In this document: piece by piece, positions 9,537 through 18,600 of the stretch | Position numbering within the stretch: position 1 is the first letter of the stretch | Layout: each line of letters begins with the position of its first letter | NCBI GenBank assembly: GCA_041391225.1 | Contig: JAWKOL010000011.1 | Span: 62,001 to 126,000, forward strand | Length of the DNA stretch: 64,000 nucleotides | Reading direction: 5' to 3' | Source: RI-153 sp041391225 | GTDB lineage: Bacteria > Chloroflexota > Anaerolineae > Caldilineales > Caldilineaceae | Made by a program: the position numbers and the translations under genes | The notes under the pieces: model-generated | The model's input: the letters and a program-made list of their open reading frames with translations, nothing else | Databases searched by the model: none | Told to the model about the DNA's origin: nothing

Positions 9537-10555
9537 AATGTTCGGTCGCGCATGCTTTGCAGTGTACGGGTGATGATCTCATCCTGAATGGCGCGGCCGC
9601 GTTTCTTGCCACGCTTGCCACCCTTGCCGCTCTTCTTCACATTGACCTCGATACCTTCGGCTTCCATAGCACGCTTGAAGGCCAATTCCATGGGCGAAAG
9701 GACTTCGACGTCGGCGTAGGGATCTTCCAGCGATTCCTCGGCTTCCGGCTCGGTCAGTACTTCCACCGACGCTTCGGCTTCCGGTTCATCGCGCAGCCCC
9801 TTGAGGCTGAGATCGATGCGACGGCGGCGGCGGTCCACCGAGATGATGCGGGCTTCCAGCGCCTCGCCCACGGTGACCACGTCTTCGGGCTTGTTGACGT
9901 AGCCATTGCTCATCTCGCGGATGTGAAGCAGCGCGTCGGTACCCACACCGATGTTGATGAAGGCGCCGTAGGGCATGATCTTGCTGACGGTGCCGGGGAT
10001 GATCTCGCCTTCTTTGAGATCCTTAAGCGTCTTGGTGCCGGGGGCGATCAGGGTAAGGCTGATGCGGTTGCGCTTGCGGTCGAGTTTCTTGATCCAGGCC
10101 GTCACCTGCTGGCCATCTTTGACCACGTCGCCAACCTTGTTGACACGGCCCACGGCCAATTCGGAGATGTGGATCAGGCCGTCGCGGCCGGCGCCAATGT
10201 CGACGAAAGCGCCGAATTCGGTGGTGCGCTTAACCGTGCCGGTGACTTCCTGGCCGACGCTCAAGTAGACGACCTGTTTGCCGTCTTCCGAGTGATATTC
10301 GGCGGTCTGGTCGTCGCCATCATCATCTGAATCGTCGTCCTCGGCTGCTTCGGCGACGGGTTCGGTGATTTCGGGCGCTGCGGCCGCCGCGGGTGCTTCT
10401 GCTTCGGCGGCGACAGCGGGCGTCTCCGCTTCGGCTACGGGCTGTTCCGATGCCGGGTTTTCAGCATCAACCACGGTTTCTTCTTGAACCTCGGTGGCCT
10501 GGGCAACGGCTTCGGTGGTTTCCTGCTCTTCGACGATACGGGTTTCCTCAGACAT
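9533..10555 (-). CDS. Protein with two S1 RNA-binding domains
   Basis: The 340-residue protein has an acidic, Ala/Glu-rich N-terminal 90 residues, two S1 OB-fold domains (about 99-170 with GAFVDIGAGRDGLIHISEL, and 181-252 with GAFINIGVGTDALLHIREMS) and a basic Lys/Gly/Arg tail (KKSGKGGKRGKKRG). Each S1 unit shows the usual IxRIxLTL-type end. It likely binds RNA in translation, like ribosomal protein S1 homologues, but has only two S1 units against four to six in S1. The start at 10555 was chosen for GAGGAG seven bases upstream; the frame stays open further. It is monocistronic with its own terminator. Confidence 0.88.
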   Translation of the reverse strand: MSEETRIVEEQETTEAVAQATEVQEETVVDAENPASEQPVAEAETPAVAAEAEAPAAAAAPEITEPVAEAAEDDDSDDDGDDQTAEYHSEDGKQVVYLSVGQEVTGTVKRTTEFGAFVDIGAGRDGLIHISELAVGRVNKVGDVVKDGQQVTAWIKKLDRKRNRISLTLIAPGTKTLKDLKEGEIIPGTVSKIMPYGAFINIGVGTDALLHIREMSNGYVNKPEDVVTVGEALEARIISVDRRRRRIDLSLKGLRDEPEAEASVEVLTEPEAEESLEDPYADVEVLSPMELAFKRAMEAEGIEVNVKKSGKGGKRGKKRGRAIQDEIITRTLQSMRDRTL

Positions 10556-10733
10556 AAACGACTCCTCTGATTGTGACACTGTCCCTGCGCAGCGCCAGCT
10601 CTCTGTTGTAGAAAAGACAATTGCATTCAAGCAACGGCACGACCACAGCCGCTGCGTACTCCTGAAACCATGTGATCCATGCAGGTTGGGCCTCGCAGCA
10701 AGGATGGCGGCTCACCCAACGAACACTTTATGT

Positions 10734-10812
10734 TATCCTGAAATTACAGTGCGCAGCAGCACCACTACGTTAGATTGGGCTGTACCACCGAGCTGCTGTG
10801 AATTTCAGGATA
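10734..10812. repeat. 79-bp TATCCTGAAATT inverted-repeat element, copy 1
   Basis: The element starts TATCCTGAAATTACAG and ends CTGTGAATTTCAGGATA, with an inner pair CAGCAG / CTGCTG. Its end lies 5 bp past the stop codon of the YchF-like gene. Copies 2 (53466-53543) and 3 (54951-55029) have the same ends and same orientation. Confidence 0.9.
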
Positions 10813-10817
10813 GATAC

Positions 10818-11885
10818 TTATACATTAAAGCGTATGTTCAAAATGTCACCGTTGGCGACGACATACTCTTTGCCTTCAAGGCGTAGTTTGCCCAATTTGC
10901 GCGCCTCGGCCATGCTGCCTGCGGCCATAAGCTCATCGTAGTTGATGGCCTCGGCGCGGATGAAGCCTTTTTGCAGATCCGAGTGGATCACACCGGCGGC
11001 CACTGGGGCGGTTGCGCCTTCTTCCACCGTCCAGGCACGCACTTCGTCTTCGCCGACCGTGAAGAAGCTCTGTAACCCCAGAAGCGCATAGCAACGGCGA
11101 ATGGCGCGGTTAAGCCCTGGCTCTTCGATGCCAAAATCGGCCAGGAATTCGGTTGCTTCGGCTTCGTCCATCTGCGCGATTTCGGCTTCGAGCCTGCCCC
11201 GCAGAAAGAGTGTGTTTTCGTCGAGCAGATCGGCATAGCGCGATTCGTCATCGTCGTCGCCGGCGTTGATCACACGCAGCAGGGGTTTCAACGAGAGTAG
11301 ACCAAAGCCGCCCAGCATCTTGCGCTCGTCCTCGCTGAGGGTGATGTTACGCAGCGGCTGTTCTTCTTCCAACACAGCAAAAAGACGCTGGAGCAATGCC
11401 TCTTCGTTGGCCATACGCTGGCGTTCCTGAGGCGTACCGCGGGTTTTCTGTCCACCCAGACGGGCAAGACGGGCCTCGATGGTGGTCATGTCGTTGAGCA
11501 GGAACTCTGTCTCCATGACCACGAAGTCGCGTGCCGGATCGATCTCATCTTCGGTGGGGACGGCGTCGTTCTCGAAGGCACGCGCCACCAGCATCAGCGC
11601 GTCGTTGGCGGCGATGGCGTTGGTCAACGGGCCACTGATGCCGCTGCGCCCGGCGCCTTTGCTCAGCCCCGCAATGTCGTTGTAGATGACCTGAGCATAG
11701 GTCGTCTTGCGCGGGTTGAACATGGCCACAAGGTGATCGACACGTGTGTCGGGTACACTGACCGCCGCGGTGTGAACTTCGATCTGTCCACTAGAAAAGG
11801 CGGCGGTCTCGGTGTTGCTGCGCGTCAGCGCGTTGTAAATGGTGGTCTTGCCGCTGTTGGGCAGCCCGACAATGCCTATTTTCAT
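10818..11885 (-). CDS. ychF: YchF/OBG-family GTPase/ATPase
   Basis: A TRAFAC-class P-loop protein of 355 residues with G1 GLPNSGKTT at 7-15, switch II DIAGL at 70-74 preceded by Asn, and a C-terminal TGS domain (GFIRAEAINYDELMAAGSMA ending in GKEYVVANGDILNIRFNV). YchF proteins prefer ATP and act with ribosomes and stress signalling. The canonical NKxD is absent and RVINAGDDD occupies that place, as expected for YchF (NxxE variants). There is no neighbour on the same operon; a 79-bp palindromic element follows the stop. Confidence 0.93.
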   Translation of the reverse strand: MKIGIVGLPNSGKTTIYNALTRSNTETAAFSSGQIEVHTAAVSVPDTRVDHLVAMFNPRKTTYAQVIYNDIAGLSKGAGRSGISGPLTNAIAANDALMLVARAFENDAVPTEDEIDPARDFVVMETEFLLNDMTTIEARLARLGGQKTRGTPQERQRMANEEALLQRLFAVLEEEQPLRNITLSEDERKMLGGFGLLSLKPLLRVINAGDDDDESRYADLLDENTLFLRGRLEAEIAQMDEAEATEFLADFGIEEPGLNRAIRRCYALLGLQSFFTVGEDEVRAWTVEEGATAPVAAGVIHSDLQKGFIRAEAINYDELMAAGSMAEARKLGKLRLEGKEYVVANGDILNIRFNV

Positions 11886-12321
11886 CGATGGTTCCGGCTC
11901 GATCTGTAATCTTGAACTGTAATCTTGAATTGACTGTGTCTGACTTTGGTGCGTAGGATGGCGTTCCGACTTCGTTCACGATACCTACGTTCGCCATACA
12001 ATGACTGCCTATTCTACCATACGCAGACAACGAGAGAGAAAAAATCAGCGGGCTTGTGCGTTCCTGAACAATCGGATGCCGATCCAGCGCAGGCAATTGC
12101 CGACGTGTTTCTCCTGAAAAATGAATTGGACTCAACTGCCGTTTGTGGGTACACTAGACAAACATTCAGCAGATAAATTCAATTTTCCCCCGAAATTGTG
12201 TCCCAATTATTAGGTCGCGTTGGGCTTCGACGCCCGAAACACGGCTACATTGGGGATCCATGCACCACGTTGAGGAATCATCAACATTCAGGAAAGAATC
12301 TAAAAAGGCCAGAGACCGATA
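11886..12321. other. Divergent intergenic region before the NYN gene
   Basis: No gene is supported here. It should hold the promoters for ychF (minus) and the NYN-LOTUS gene (plus); one candidate plus-strand promoter is listed separately. Confidence 0.5.
12126..12155 (+). promoter_or_regulatory. Candidate sigma-70 promoter for the NYN gene
   Basis: TTGGAC, an 18-base spacer and TACACT are on the plus strand about 165 bp before the NYN start. Both boxes differ by one base or two from consensus. Confidence 0.4.
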
Positions 12322-14358
12322 ATGGAAGAACACGTTGCCGTTTACATCGACTTTGAAAACATCGCAATTTCGGCAGAGGAAGCCTACGGGCGCTGTGATC
12401 TGGACAAAGTGATGGAAGTTGCGGCCAAGTATGGCCGCTGTGTTTTGAAGAAAGCCTACGGCGACTGGACTCGCTTCAGCCGCTACCGCCAAGAACTGAT
12501 CGAACATGCAGTCGATCTCACCCAGCTTTTCCGCTACGGCTCCTATTCCAAGAAAAACTCCGCCGATATTGTGATGGCCGTCGGCACGCTGGAATGCGCC
12601 ATCACACGCCAGGGCATCGGCACCTTCGTCCTCGTTACAGGGGACAGCGACTTCAGCGCCGTGGCGCGCAAGCTGCGCGAGTACGGCAAACACGTCATCG
12701 GCATTGGGCTGCGCGACGCCACCAGCGATGTCCTCGTGCGTTCGTGCGACGAATTCATCCTCTACGACTCCCTCGTCGACAGCGAAGAAAGCACCACCAC
12801 CTACGACATCGAACAGGCGCGTCAACTGCTGCTGACTGTGGTGCAACAGGTGGCTATGCGCAGCAAAGAGACAGCGATGCCCATCCACACCGTGCGCCAG
12901 GAAATGGTGAAATTGGATGCCGATTTCGATGAAGCAGCGCTAGGGTTTCGCCAGTTCCGCTATTTCGTCGAAGCGCAAAAAGATCTGGTAACGGTGCAGT
13001 TCAACAACAACGGCCACTACGTGTCTTTGCGCTCGACGGTGGCGGCGCGGGCCGAAATCGATCACACGCTGCAATACCGCACCGCGCTGAACACGTCCGG
13101 TTTCCGCCTGGTGGAACAACACACGCGCCAGGACGTGCTCCAGAACCTCTACACGCTGCTCGCCGCCGAACCCGGCGTCTACACCCTCACCGACGCCGTG
13201 TTGCAGCTCAAAGAAAACTACGACGCCGCCAACATCCTGCGCTCCCGAGACGAAATTCAAGACGTGGCCAAGCTGCTCAAGATGGCGGCGGTGCTCGATC
13301 CACACCCGCAATCGTGGGAGTTGGACATGCTGACGCTGCGCGAGGGGCTGTCGTTACAGGATTTTGTGCGTCAATGCGAGAGTGTCTACTTGACCGTGTT
13401 GCTGCAAAAGAACCTCGATCTGCGTTCGTCGTTGCTCTCGACGTTGCTCTACGGCAAAGCCGATCGCGAAGACGAAGTACGCCAACTCAAGCAACTGGCC
13501 CAGGCCAATCAACTGAGCGCGGCCACGCCGGTGCTGGCGATGAACAACGGCTACGCCTGGCCGCGTCACCTGGCCGAAAGCCCCGAGGTGCAGGTAGTGC
13601 TCACGGATCTGATGAACTGGCCGCTGGACGAAGAAGCCGGTCTCGACGCCGCCACACGCCTCAACAACCAGGGCCTGCGCATCCGCACCGCAGATTTCGA
13701 GCGGGCGCGTGTCTATTTCCTCAAGGCAGCCAAGATGATGTACGAGTTGCTTAGCAACCGCCAGCCCGGCGCCAGCCTCATGGATCTGGAATGGTATCTG
13801 GCCAGCTACTGCGCCGCCACCGCGGGGGCGCACTTCTCGCGCCACAACTACTCGCAGGCGTTCCACTACTACCTGGCCTTCTTCGCCCTGGTCAAAGAGA
13901 CAGAGCCGGTGTGGGACAAGGTGCGCAAATTGGTGCCCCCCATGCTCTCGTTCTACTTCACCATTGCCCCCAACGAGCACAACGATCTGCTCAAAGTGTC
14001 GCCGGGGCGCACCCACCCCGCGCGGCTGGCCGTGTTGCTGCACAACCACCGCAACCCCGACGTGCGTCGCCGCTGGCTGGAGATGGTGCGCGAGTTGGTG
14101 AAGATCAACTCACCGCTGTTGCGTGGCATCATCCAGCGCCTGGCCTTTTTGGAAGAAGAAGACCAACTCACCGGTTCACGGCAGACCCGCCGCACGTTGA
14201 CCCGCCTGATCAACAACGAGCCGGTGAGCGACGATCCGTTGCTCGACGCCGCCAACGACGACGACGATGAACTCGTCCTCGACGGCGACATCACCCACGA
14301 CATCGGCGACGACAACTTCGGCAACGGCGTCTCGGAAGCGGAGGCGTTTCGCATCTGA
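12322..14358 (+). CDS. NYN (PIN-like) ribonuclease domain protein with LOTUS/OST-HTH domain
   Basis: The 678-residue cytoplasmic protein starts with a LabA-type NYN domain (about 5-150). The acidic residues that bind metal in PIN-like nucleases are all present: Asp10 in YIDFEN, Asp82 in SADIVMAVG, and Asp108 and Asp110 in TGDSDF. Residues about 161-236 resemble an OST-HTH/LOTUS RNA-binding domain (IHTVRQEMVKLDADFDEAAL then FRQFRYFVEA). The following 400 residues are helical, without a domain I recognise, and end in an acidic tail (DAANDDDDELVLDGD). Architecture suggests an RNA-cleaving or RNA-surveillance factor. The LOTUS call is weaker than the NYN call. A hairpin follows the stop. Confidence 0.88.
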   Translation: MEEHVAVYIDFENIAISAEEAYGRCDLDKVMEVAAKYGRCVLKKAYGDWTRFSRYRQELIEHAVDLTQLFRYGSYSKKNSADIVMAVGTLECAITRQGIGTFVLVTGDSDFSAVARKLREYGKHVIGIGLRDATSDVLVRSCDEFILYDSLVDSEESTTTYDIEQARQLLLTVVQQVAMRSKETAMPIHTVRQEMVKLDADFDEAALGFRQFRYFVEAQKDLVTVQFNNNGHYVSLRSTVAARAEIDHTLQYRTALNTSGFRLVEQHTRQDVLQNLYTLLAAEPGVYTLTDAVLQLKENYDAANILRSRDEIQDVAKLLKMAAVLDPHPQSWELDMLTLREGLSLQDFVRQCESVYLTVLLQKNLDLRSSLLSTLLYGKADREDEVRQLKQLAQANQLSAATPVLAMNNGYAWPRHLAESPEVQVVLTDLMNWPLDEEAGLDAATRLNNQGLRIRTADFERARVYFLKAAKMMYELLSNRQPGASLMDLEWYLASYCAATAGAHFSRHNYSQAFHYYLAFFALVKETEPVWDKVRKLVPPMLSFYFTIAPNEHNDLLKVSPGRTHPARLAVLLHNHRNPDVRRRWLEMVRELVKINSPLLRGIIQRLAFLEEEDQLTGSRQTRRTLTRLINNEPVSDDPLLDAANDDDDELVLDGDITHDIGDDNFGNGVSEAEAFRI

Positions 14359-14374
14359 GGCGCAAAATGCACTT

Positions 14375-14437
14375 GAATGAAGAATAAAGACTGGGTCGAG
14401 GAAGTAGCTTCCTCGACCCATTCTTTATTCTTCATTC
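14375..14437. terminator. Bidirectional hairpin between NYN and LLM genes
   Basis: A 30-bp near-perfect stem: GAATGAAGAATAAAGACTGG on the left mirrors ATTCTTTATTCTTCATTC on the right, with core GTCGAGGAAG / CTTCCTCGAC. The two flanking genes converge on it, so it can end both. Confidence 0.8.
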
Positions 14438-14461
14438 ACCTTCATTCATCGCTGATCTGCT

Positions 14462-15370
14462 TCAGATCAGCGTCTTCGCCAGCAGTTCCAGGCCGTCCAT
14501 GTCGTCGAGATCGAGCCACTGGATCATGAGGCGCTCGACGCCGGCTTCGTCCAGTTGATCGACCTGTTCGGCGATGGCGTTGGGCGTGCCAACCAGTGCG
14601 CCGCGGTTGCGCAGATCGTCGGCATCGCGTCCATTGAGCTTCTGCGCCAGTTCCTCGTCGGTCTTCCCCATCACGATGCCCGTCATCAACGAACGGCGCA
14701 CGTCGGCGACGTTGCGCCCGCGTGCCACCAGCAGCGAGTCGAGGTGGGCGTTGAGTTCGGCGTAGCGCCGCGCCGGCACGAAGACACCGTTCCACTCGTC
14801 CGCGTATTGGGCCACCAACGGCAGCGTGCGCTTTTCGCCGTTGCCGCCCACCAGGATCGGTGGGCCGCCGGGGCGACCAGGCCGCGGCAGCAGGATGGCG
14901 TCTTTCAGATTGAAGTATTCCCCCTCAAAGTCGACGGGTTCATTGCTGTGCAGCAGCCGCGAGATCACCGCCAACCCTTCCTCGAAACGATCAAAGCGCG
15001 CGGGGACATCCAACAGATCCCAGCCGTAGTTGGTATGCTCGCGCGCTTGCCAGCCCGCGCCCACCCCCAGGATCAGCCGTCCGTCGCTCAGATCGTCCAC
15101 AGCCGCGGCCATGCGCGCCGTCATGGTGGGGTGGCGGAAGGAGACCGGCGACACCAGCGGCCCGAATTCGATGCGCTGGGTGTTGTCGGCCAACCACGTC
15201 AACGAGACCCATAACTCCAGCGAGTCCTGATCGGGCGGCGAGCCGTTGGTGTAGTGATCGGACCGGGTCAGCGCCGCGAACCCAAGGTATTCCACCGTGC
15301 GCACGATCCGCTTCCAGCGCGGCCAGTTCAGCCCGTTCTGCCCTTCAATGTTGATGGCGATTTCAGGCAT
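14462..15370 (-). CDS. LLM-class (luciferase-like) flavin/F420-dependent oxidoreductase
   Basis: A 302-residue TIM-barrel oxidoreductase of the bacterial luciferase superfamily. Characteristic blocks are VEYLGFAALTRSDHY, LVSPVSFRHPTMTARMAAAV, GRLILGVGAGW (F420/FMN phosphate loop), FEGEYFNLKDAILLPRPG and PILVGGNGEKRTLPLVAQYA. The sequence ends with the usual GTPNAIAEQVDQLDEAG segment. F420 rather than FMN use is typical of Chloroflexota members but cannot be shown from sequence. It is monocistronic, convergent with the NYN gene, and the substrate is unknown. Confidence 0.9.
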   Translation of the reverse strand: MPEIAINIEGQNGLNWPRWKRIVRTVEYLGFAALTRSDHYTNGSPPDQDSLELWVSLTWLADNTQRIEFGPLVSPVSFRHPTMTARMAAAVDDLSDGRLILGVGAGWQAREHTNYGWDLLDVPARFDRFEEGLAVISRLLHSNEPVDFEGEYFNLKDAILLPRPGRPGGPPILVGGNGEKRTLPLVAQYADEWNGVFVPARRYAELNAHLDSLLVARGRNVADVRRSLMTGIVMGKTDEELAQKLNGRDADDLRNRGALVGTPNAIAEQVDQLDEAGVERLMIQWLDLDDMDGLELLAKTLI

Positions 15371-15514
15371 TGGGTGGTTCCTCCGTGTATATCGGTGACA
15401 TGGCTGTGGAGCGCAAAGACGATTCCTGCCTGTCGGCGAAGGGTATGATACCGCAAAACCAGGATTCGCGCATAGCGGCCGCGAACGAGGGCGACGGGGA
15501 CGCCAAATGTGATC

Positions 15515-15565
15515 AAAATAGAACGCGGATTCAGCGGATTGGGCAGATCCAGGCGGATAACAACA
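15515..15565. repeat. AGAACGCGGATT repeat, partial copy
   Basis: AATAGAACGCGGATTCAGCG followed by GATTGGGCAGATCCAGGCGGAT shares its words with the full palindrome at 51830-51925. Only the left arm is present here. Confidence 0.65.
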
Positions 15566-15602
15566 CGAAGAGGGAAGCGTGGGACATTTTCTGGTTTCAC
15601 CT

Positions 15603-15640
15603 CAACAAGAGGAGTGGCCCGGGGGCCACTCCTCTTGTTG
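15603..15640 (-). terminator. Terminator of the large subtilase gene
   Basis: CAACAAGAGGAGTGGCCC / GGGCCACTCCTCTTGTTG form a perfect 18-bp stem with almost no loop. It lies 20 bp beyond the stop codon of the minus-strand subtilase gene. Confidence 0.85.
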
Positions 15641-15660
15641 AACGAATTATACTTGACGAA

Positions 15661-18600
15661 CTACATTACCGGGTTACGGAACCCAAGGCAGCCATTGGGT
15701 GTAGGGTGCTCCACCGTCGTCTCTACCGAAAGCGGAACCTGCTTGCCATCGGCGACGATGACGGCGTTTGCCTTCAGCACGGCGCCAAACGAAGCGTTTG
15801 TGTCTACCGCTGGCGCTCCAGACGAACGTGCGGGAATCACCCGCGCGATCTGGCCCGTCCACTGGACTTGGTTGGCGCTTGCTGTTGTAGCCGAAGCCGG
15901 TAGTTTCGGGGGTGACGACCGCACTGCCGAAGGTCATGCTGGTCAGCACCGGCGCGGTCACCACAGCGGTGCTGAGCGTCTGACCGGTGTTGGTGACAAC
16001 CAGACGGTAGGTGACACTGCTGTCGGTGGTCGCCTGAGCCGGAGCAGACAGCGTCGACGTGCCAAAAGCGCCAAGTTCGGCAACTTCCAGCACCGCCACG
16101 TCGGTGTGCGTACCGGCGAAGACACCGGGCGCGGTCACCGTGGCCGTATTTGTGATCATTGAGCCAGGCGCCACACTCTTGGCAACCTTCGTCTCGATGG
16201 TAAGCACCTGAGAGGTGGTCACGACACCGCTGAAGGTCACCGTACCAGCGGAGACGGCGGCAGCATCGGCGCTCTGTGCGCCTGCGCTGTAGGAGACGCC
16301 GTCACTGGCGCTCACGAACTCAAGTTCATTTGGCAGCGTTGACCATGTAGAACATGCCCGGAGTGCCGGTGATGTTGCGCAGGTTCAATGTATGGGAAGA
16401 CAACGTGCTCGGACCCAGGATAGACCGTGCTCTGGTTCACGGTGTTTTCCACGGCCCCGGATCCGGTTGACGATCACTGGGATCTCCAACAGCGCCGGTG
16501 CATTAGGTAGGCCGGCCAGGATCACGCCTTCGTAGCTGACACCAGGCGCCATCGTCTTGCTGAAGCCCAACGTGAATGACACTGGTGTATCGGCTGCAAT
16601 AGCGCCTGAAGGCACGTTGCCTACGGCCAGGTCGGTTCCCTGTACGCAACCTTCTTGGTGAGGTTGAACGTGCCTGCCGGGCCAGACCAGTTGTTGATGC
16701 CGATGAGCCAGATGCCGTCCGCCGGCTTGATCACCGAGACGTACTCATTGGCCGTACCAGTGGTGGAAGCAGCAACCTGTGAACAGCCAGCGCCTGTCGA
16801 GCCGCAGTAGAAGAGGTAGAGATCAATGTCTGAAATCGTGCTGCTCGATGTCCAGACTTCGATCTTGGCGCCGTTCTGCACGGCAAACGACTGTGTCCAC
16901 TCGATGCTGTTGCTGCTGACGAAGTTGAGCGGGATGTTGTTCATCGTCTCGGGGCCACCGAGGCCGAAGGCAGCGACCTGCAGGCCCGACAGTGCCAGGC
17001 TGGAGGTCATGTCGACGACTTCGGCGTTGGCATCGACATCAACGTAGGTGTCGATCTCGACGGCCGGTGTTGCTTCCAGAGTTCCCAATGTCTTTCGTGA
17101 AGACGACGTCGATCTTGTCACCTTCCGAGAGGACATTGTGTGCCAAGAAGGCGTGCAGGCCATCCTTCAGCGGCGCGGAGATCCAGTCTTCGTTGCTGCC
17201 GGAGGAGGTGTTGAATATCCACGTGCCGCCGCCTGCATTCGTATTCGGGCTTGAACCGACAGTCTCCAACACGTACGGGCCAAAGTAGCTGGGTTCCGGT
17301 GCGTCGAGGAAGTAGCTACCCATTGAGCACCGGGCTGCGGGCCTAACACGATGGTGTCGATGTCGGTGGCGGGCGAGGCGCTGTCCCACTCGTTCTTCAC
17401 CAAAACCTGGGCATTGCCCGTGAGTAACTTGCCGCTATCGGCGCGGTGGAGTTGATCGCGGATCTCGCCTGCGGGATAGTCTTCGCTGTGTACGTTGACA
17501 TAGGTGTTCCCTGCCAGCAGCAGCCCCACGTCCGCCGCGCTGAGGGTTACCACACCCTTAGCCGGGATACTAGACGTTGCATTCGTACCGGTAGCGTCGT
17601 AGAGCCACTTCGCCACAGAGCCGGTCTCATCGGCGGCGCCGCAGGTGAATATGCGCCATCGTCGGCGAGGTGATGCCGGTGAAGTCAAGAGTATACTCAA
17701 GGCGGCCACTGTCGGCGGTCAACGTGAAGACGGCTGTACCACTCGCCGACGACGTCACCGAATGCGTTAGCTCATTCTCAGGCGCCAACGTCGATGTGAA
17801 GACGCCCTGGTTGTCGACATCGACGAAGAAGAAGCGCCAATCGCCCGACTCAGGTCGCCACGTCCAGTCGAACAGGCGCGCACGGCGCCGTTGTTGTAGG
17901 GGCGATCCATGTCGTAGGCATAGCTATCGGCGTTAGCAAGCTGCATACCGCTCTGGAACGGTGCAACCACGCTCATGGCGACCGGCACCACAGCAGTGTC
18001 ACCTGCATAGCTACCCACGCCGGGATCCCACCACCTGAATCGCTGCTTCGTAGGCGCCGGTGGGGATGTCGTCGGGACGTTAACGGTAGCGACGAACTGT
18101 GAGCCTGCCACCTGCCGGTACGTTAAGACTGGCGCTGTCGGTGCTCAGCCAACCTGCATCTTCTTCGCGATAGAAGTCGATACGGTAACGCAGGTTGGTT
18201 TCACCGGCGTAGGTGGAGCCAGGATTGTGGTATAGGCCAATGAACAGCCCATCTTCCATACGCTCCAGCGGATGCTGTACCCACACTTCGCTCTGATTGC
18301 CGCCAGGGCGGCTGTAGTCGAAGCGGACAAACTCCCACTGATCTAGCTCCGTACGAGGATCATCCCAGACCAGATCTTGCCCACCATCAATCTGAGGTGA
18401 TTGCCGGGTCGTTGATAAAGTTGACAACTTTGTTGCCGTCTTTATCTTCCCACACATTGTTGTCGCCGTTGACGTCTTTCCAGTTGAAAACGCCCAGGTA
18501 GAAGCGGTTGTCCCAACTGTAGTCGCCATCTTCATCGAACTGATCGAAGTCGAACACCTGACGCACAACCATGAGATCGGTGTCAGCCGGAATGGTGACC

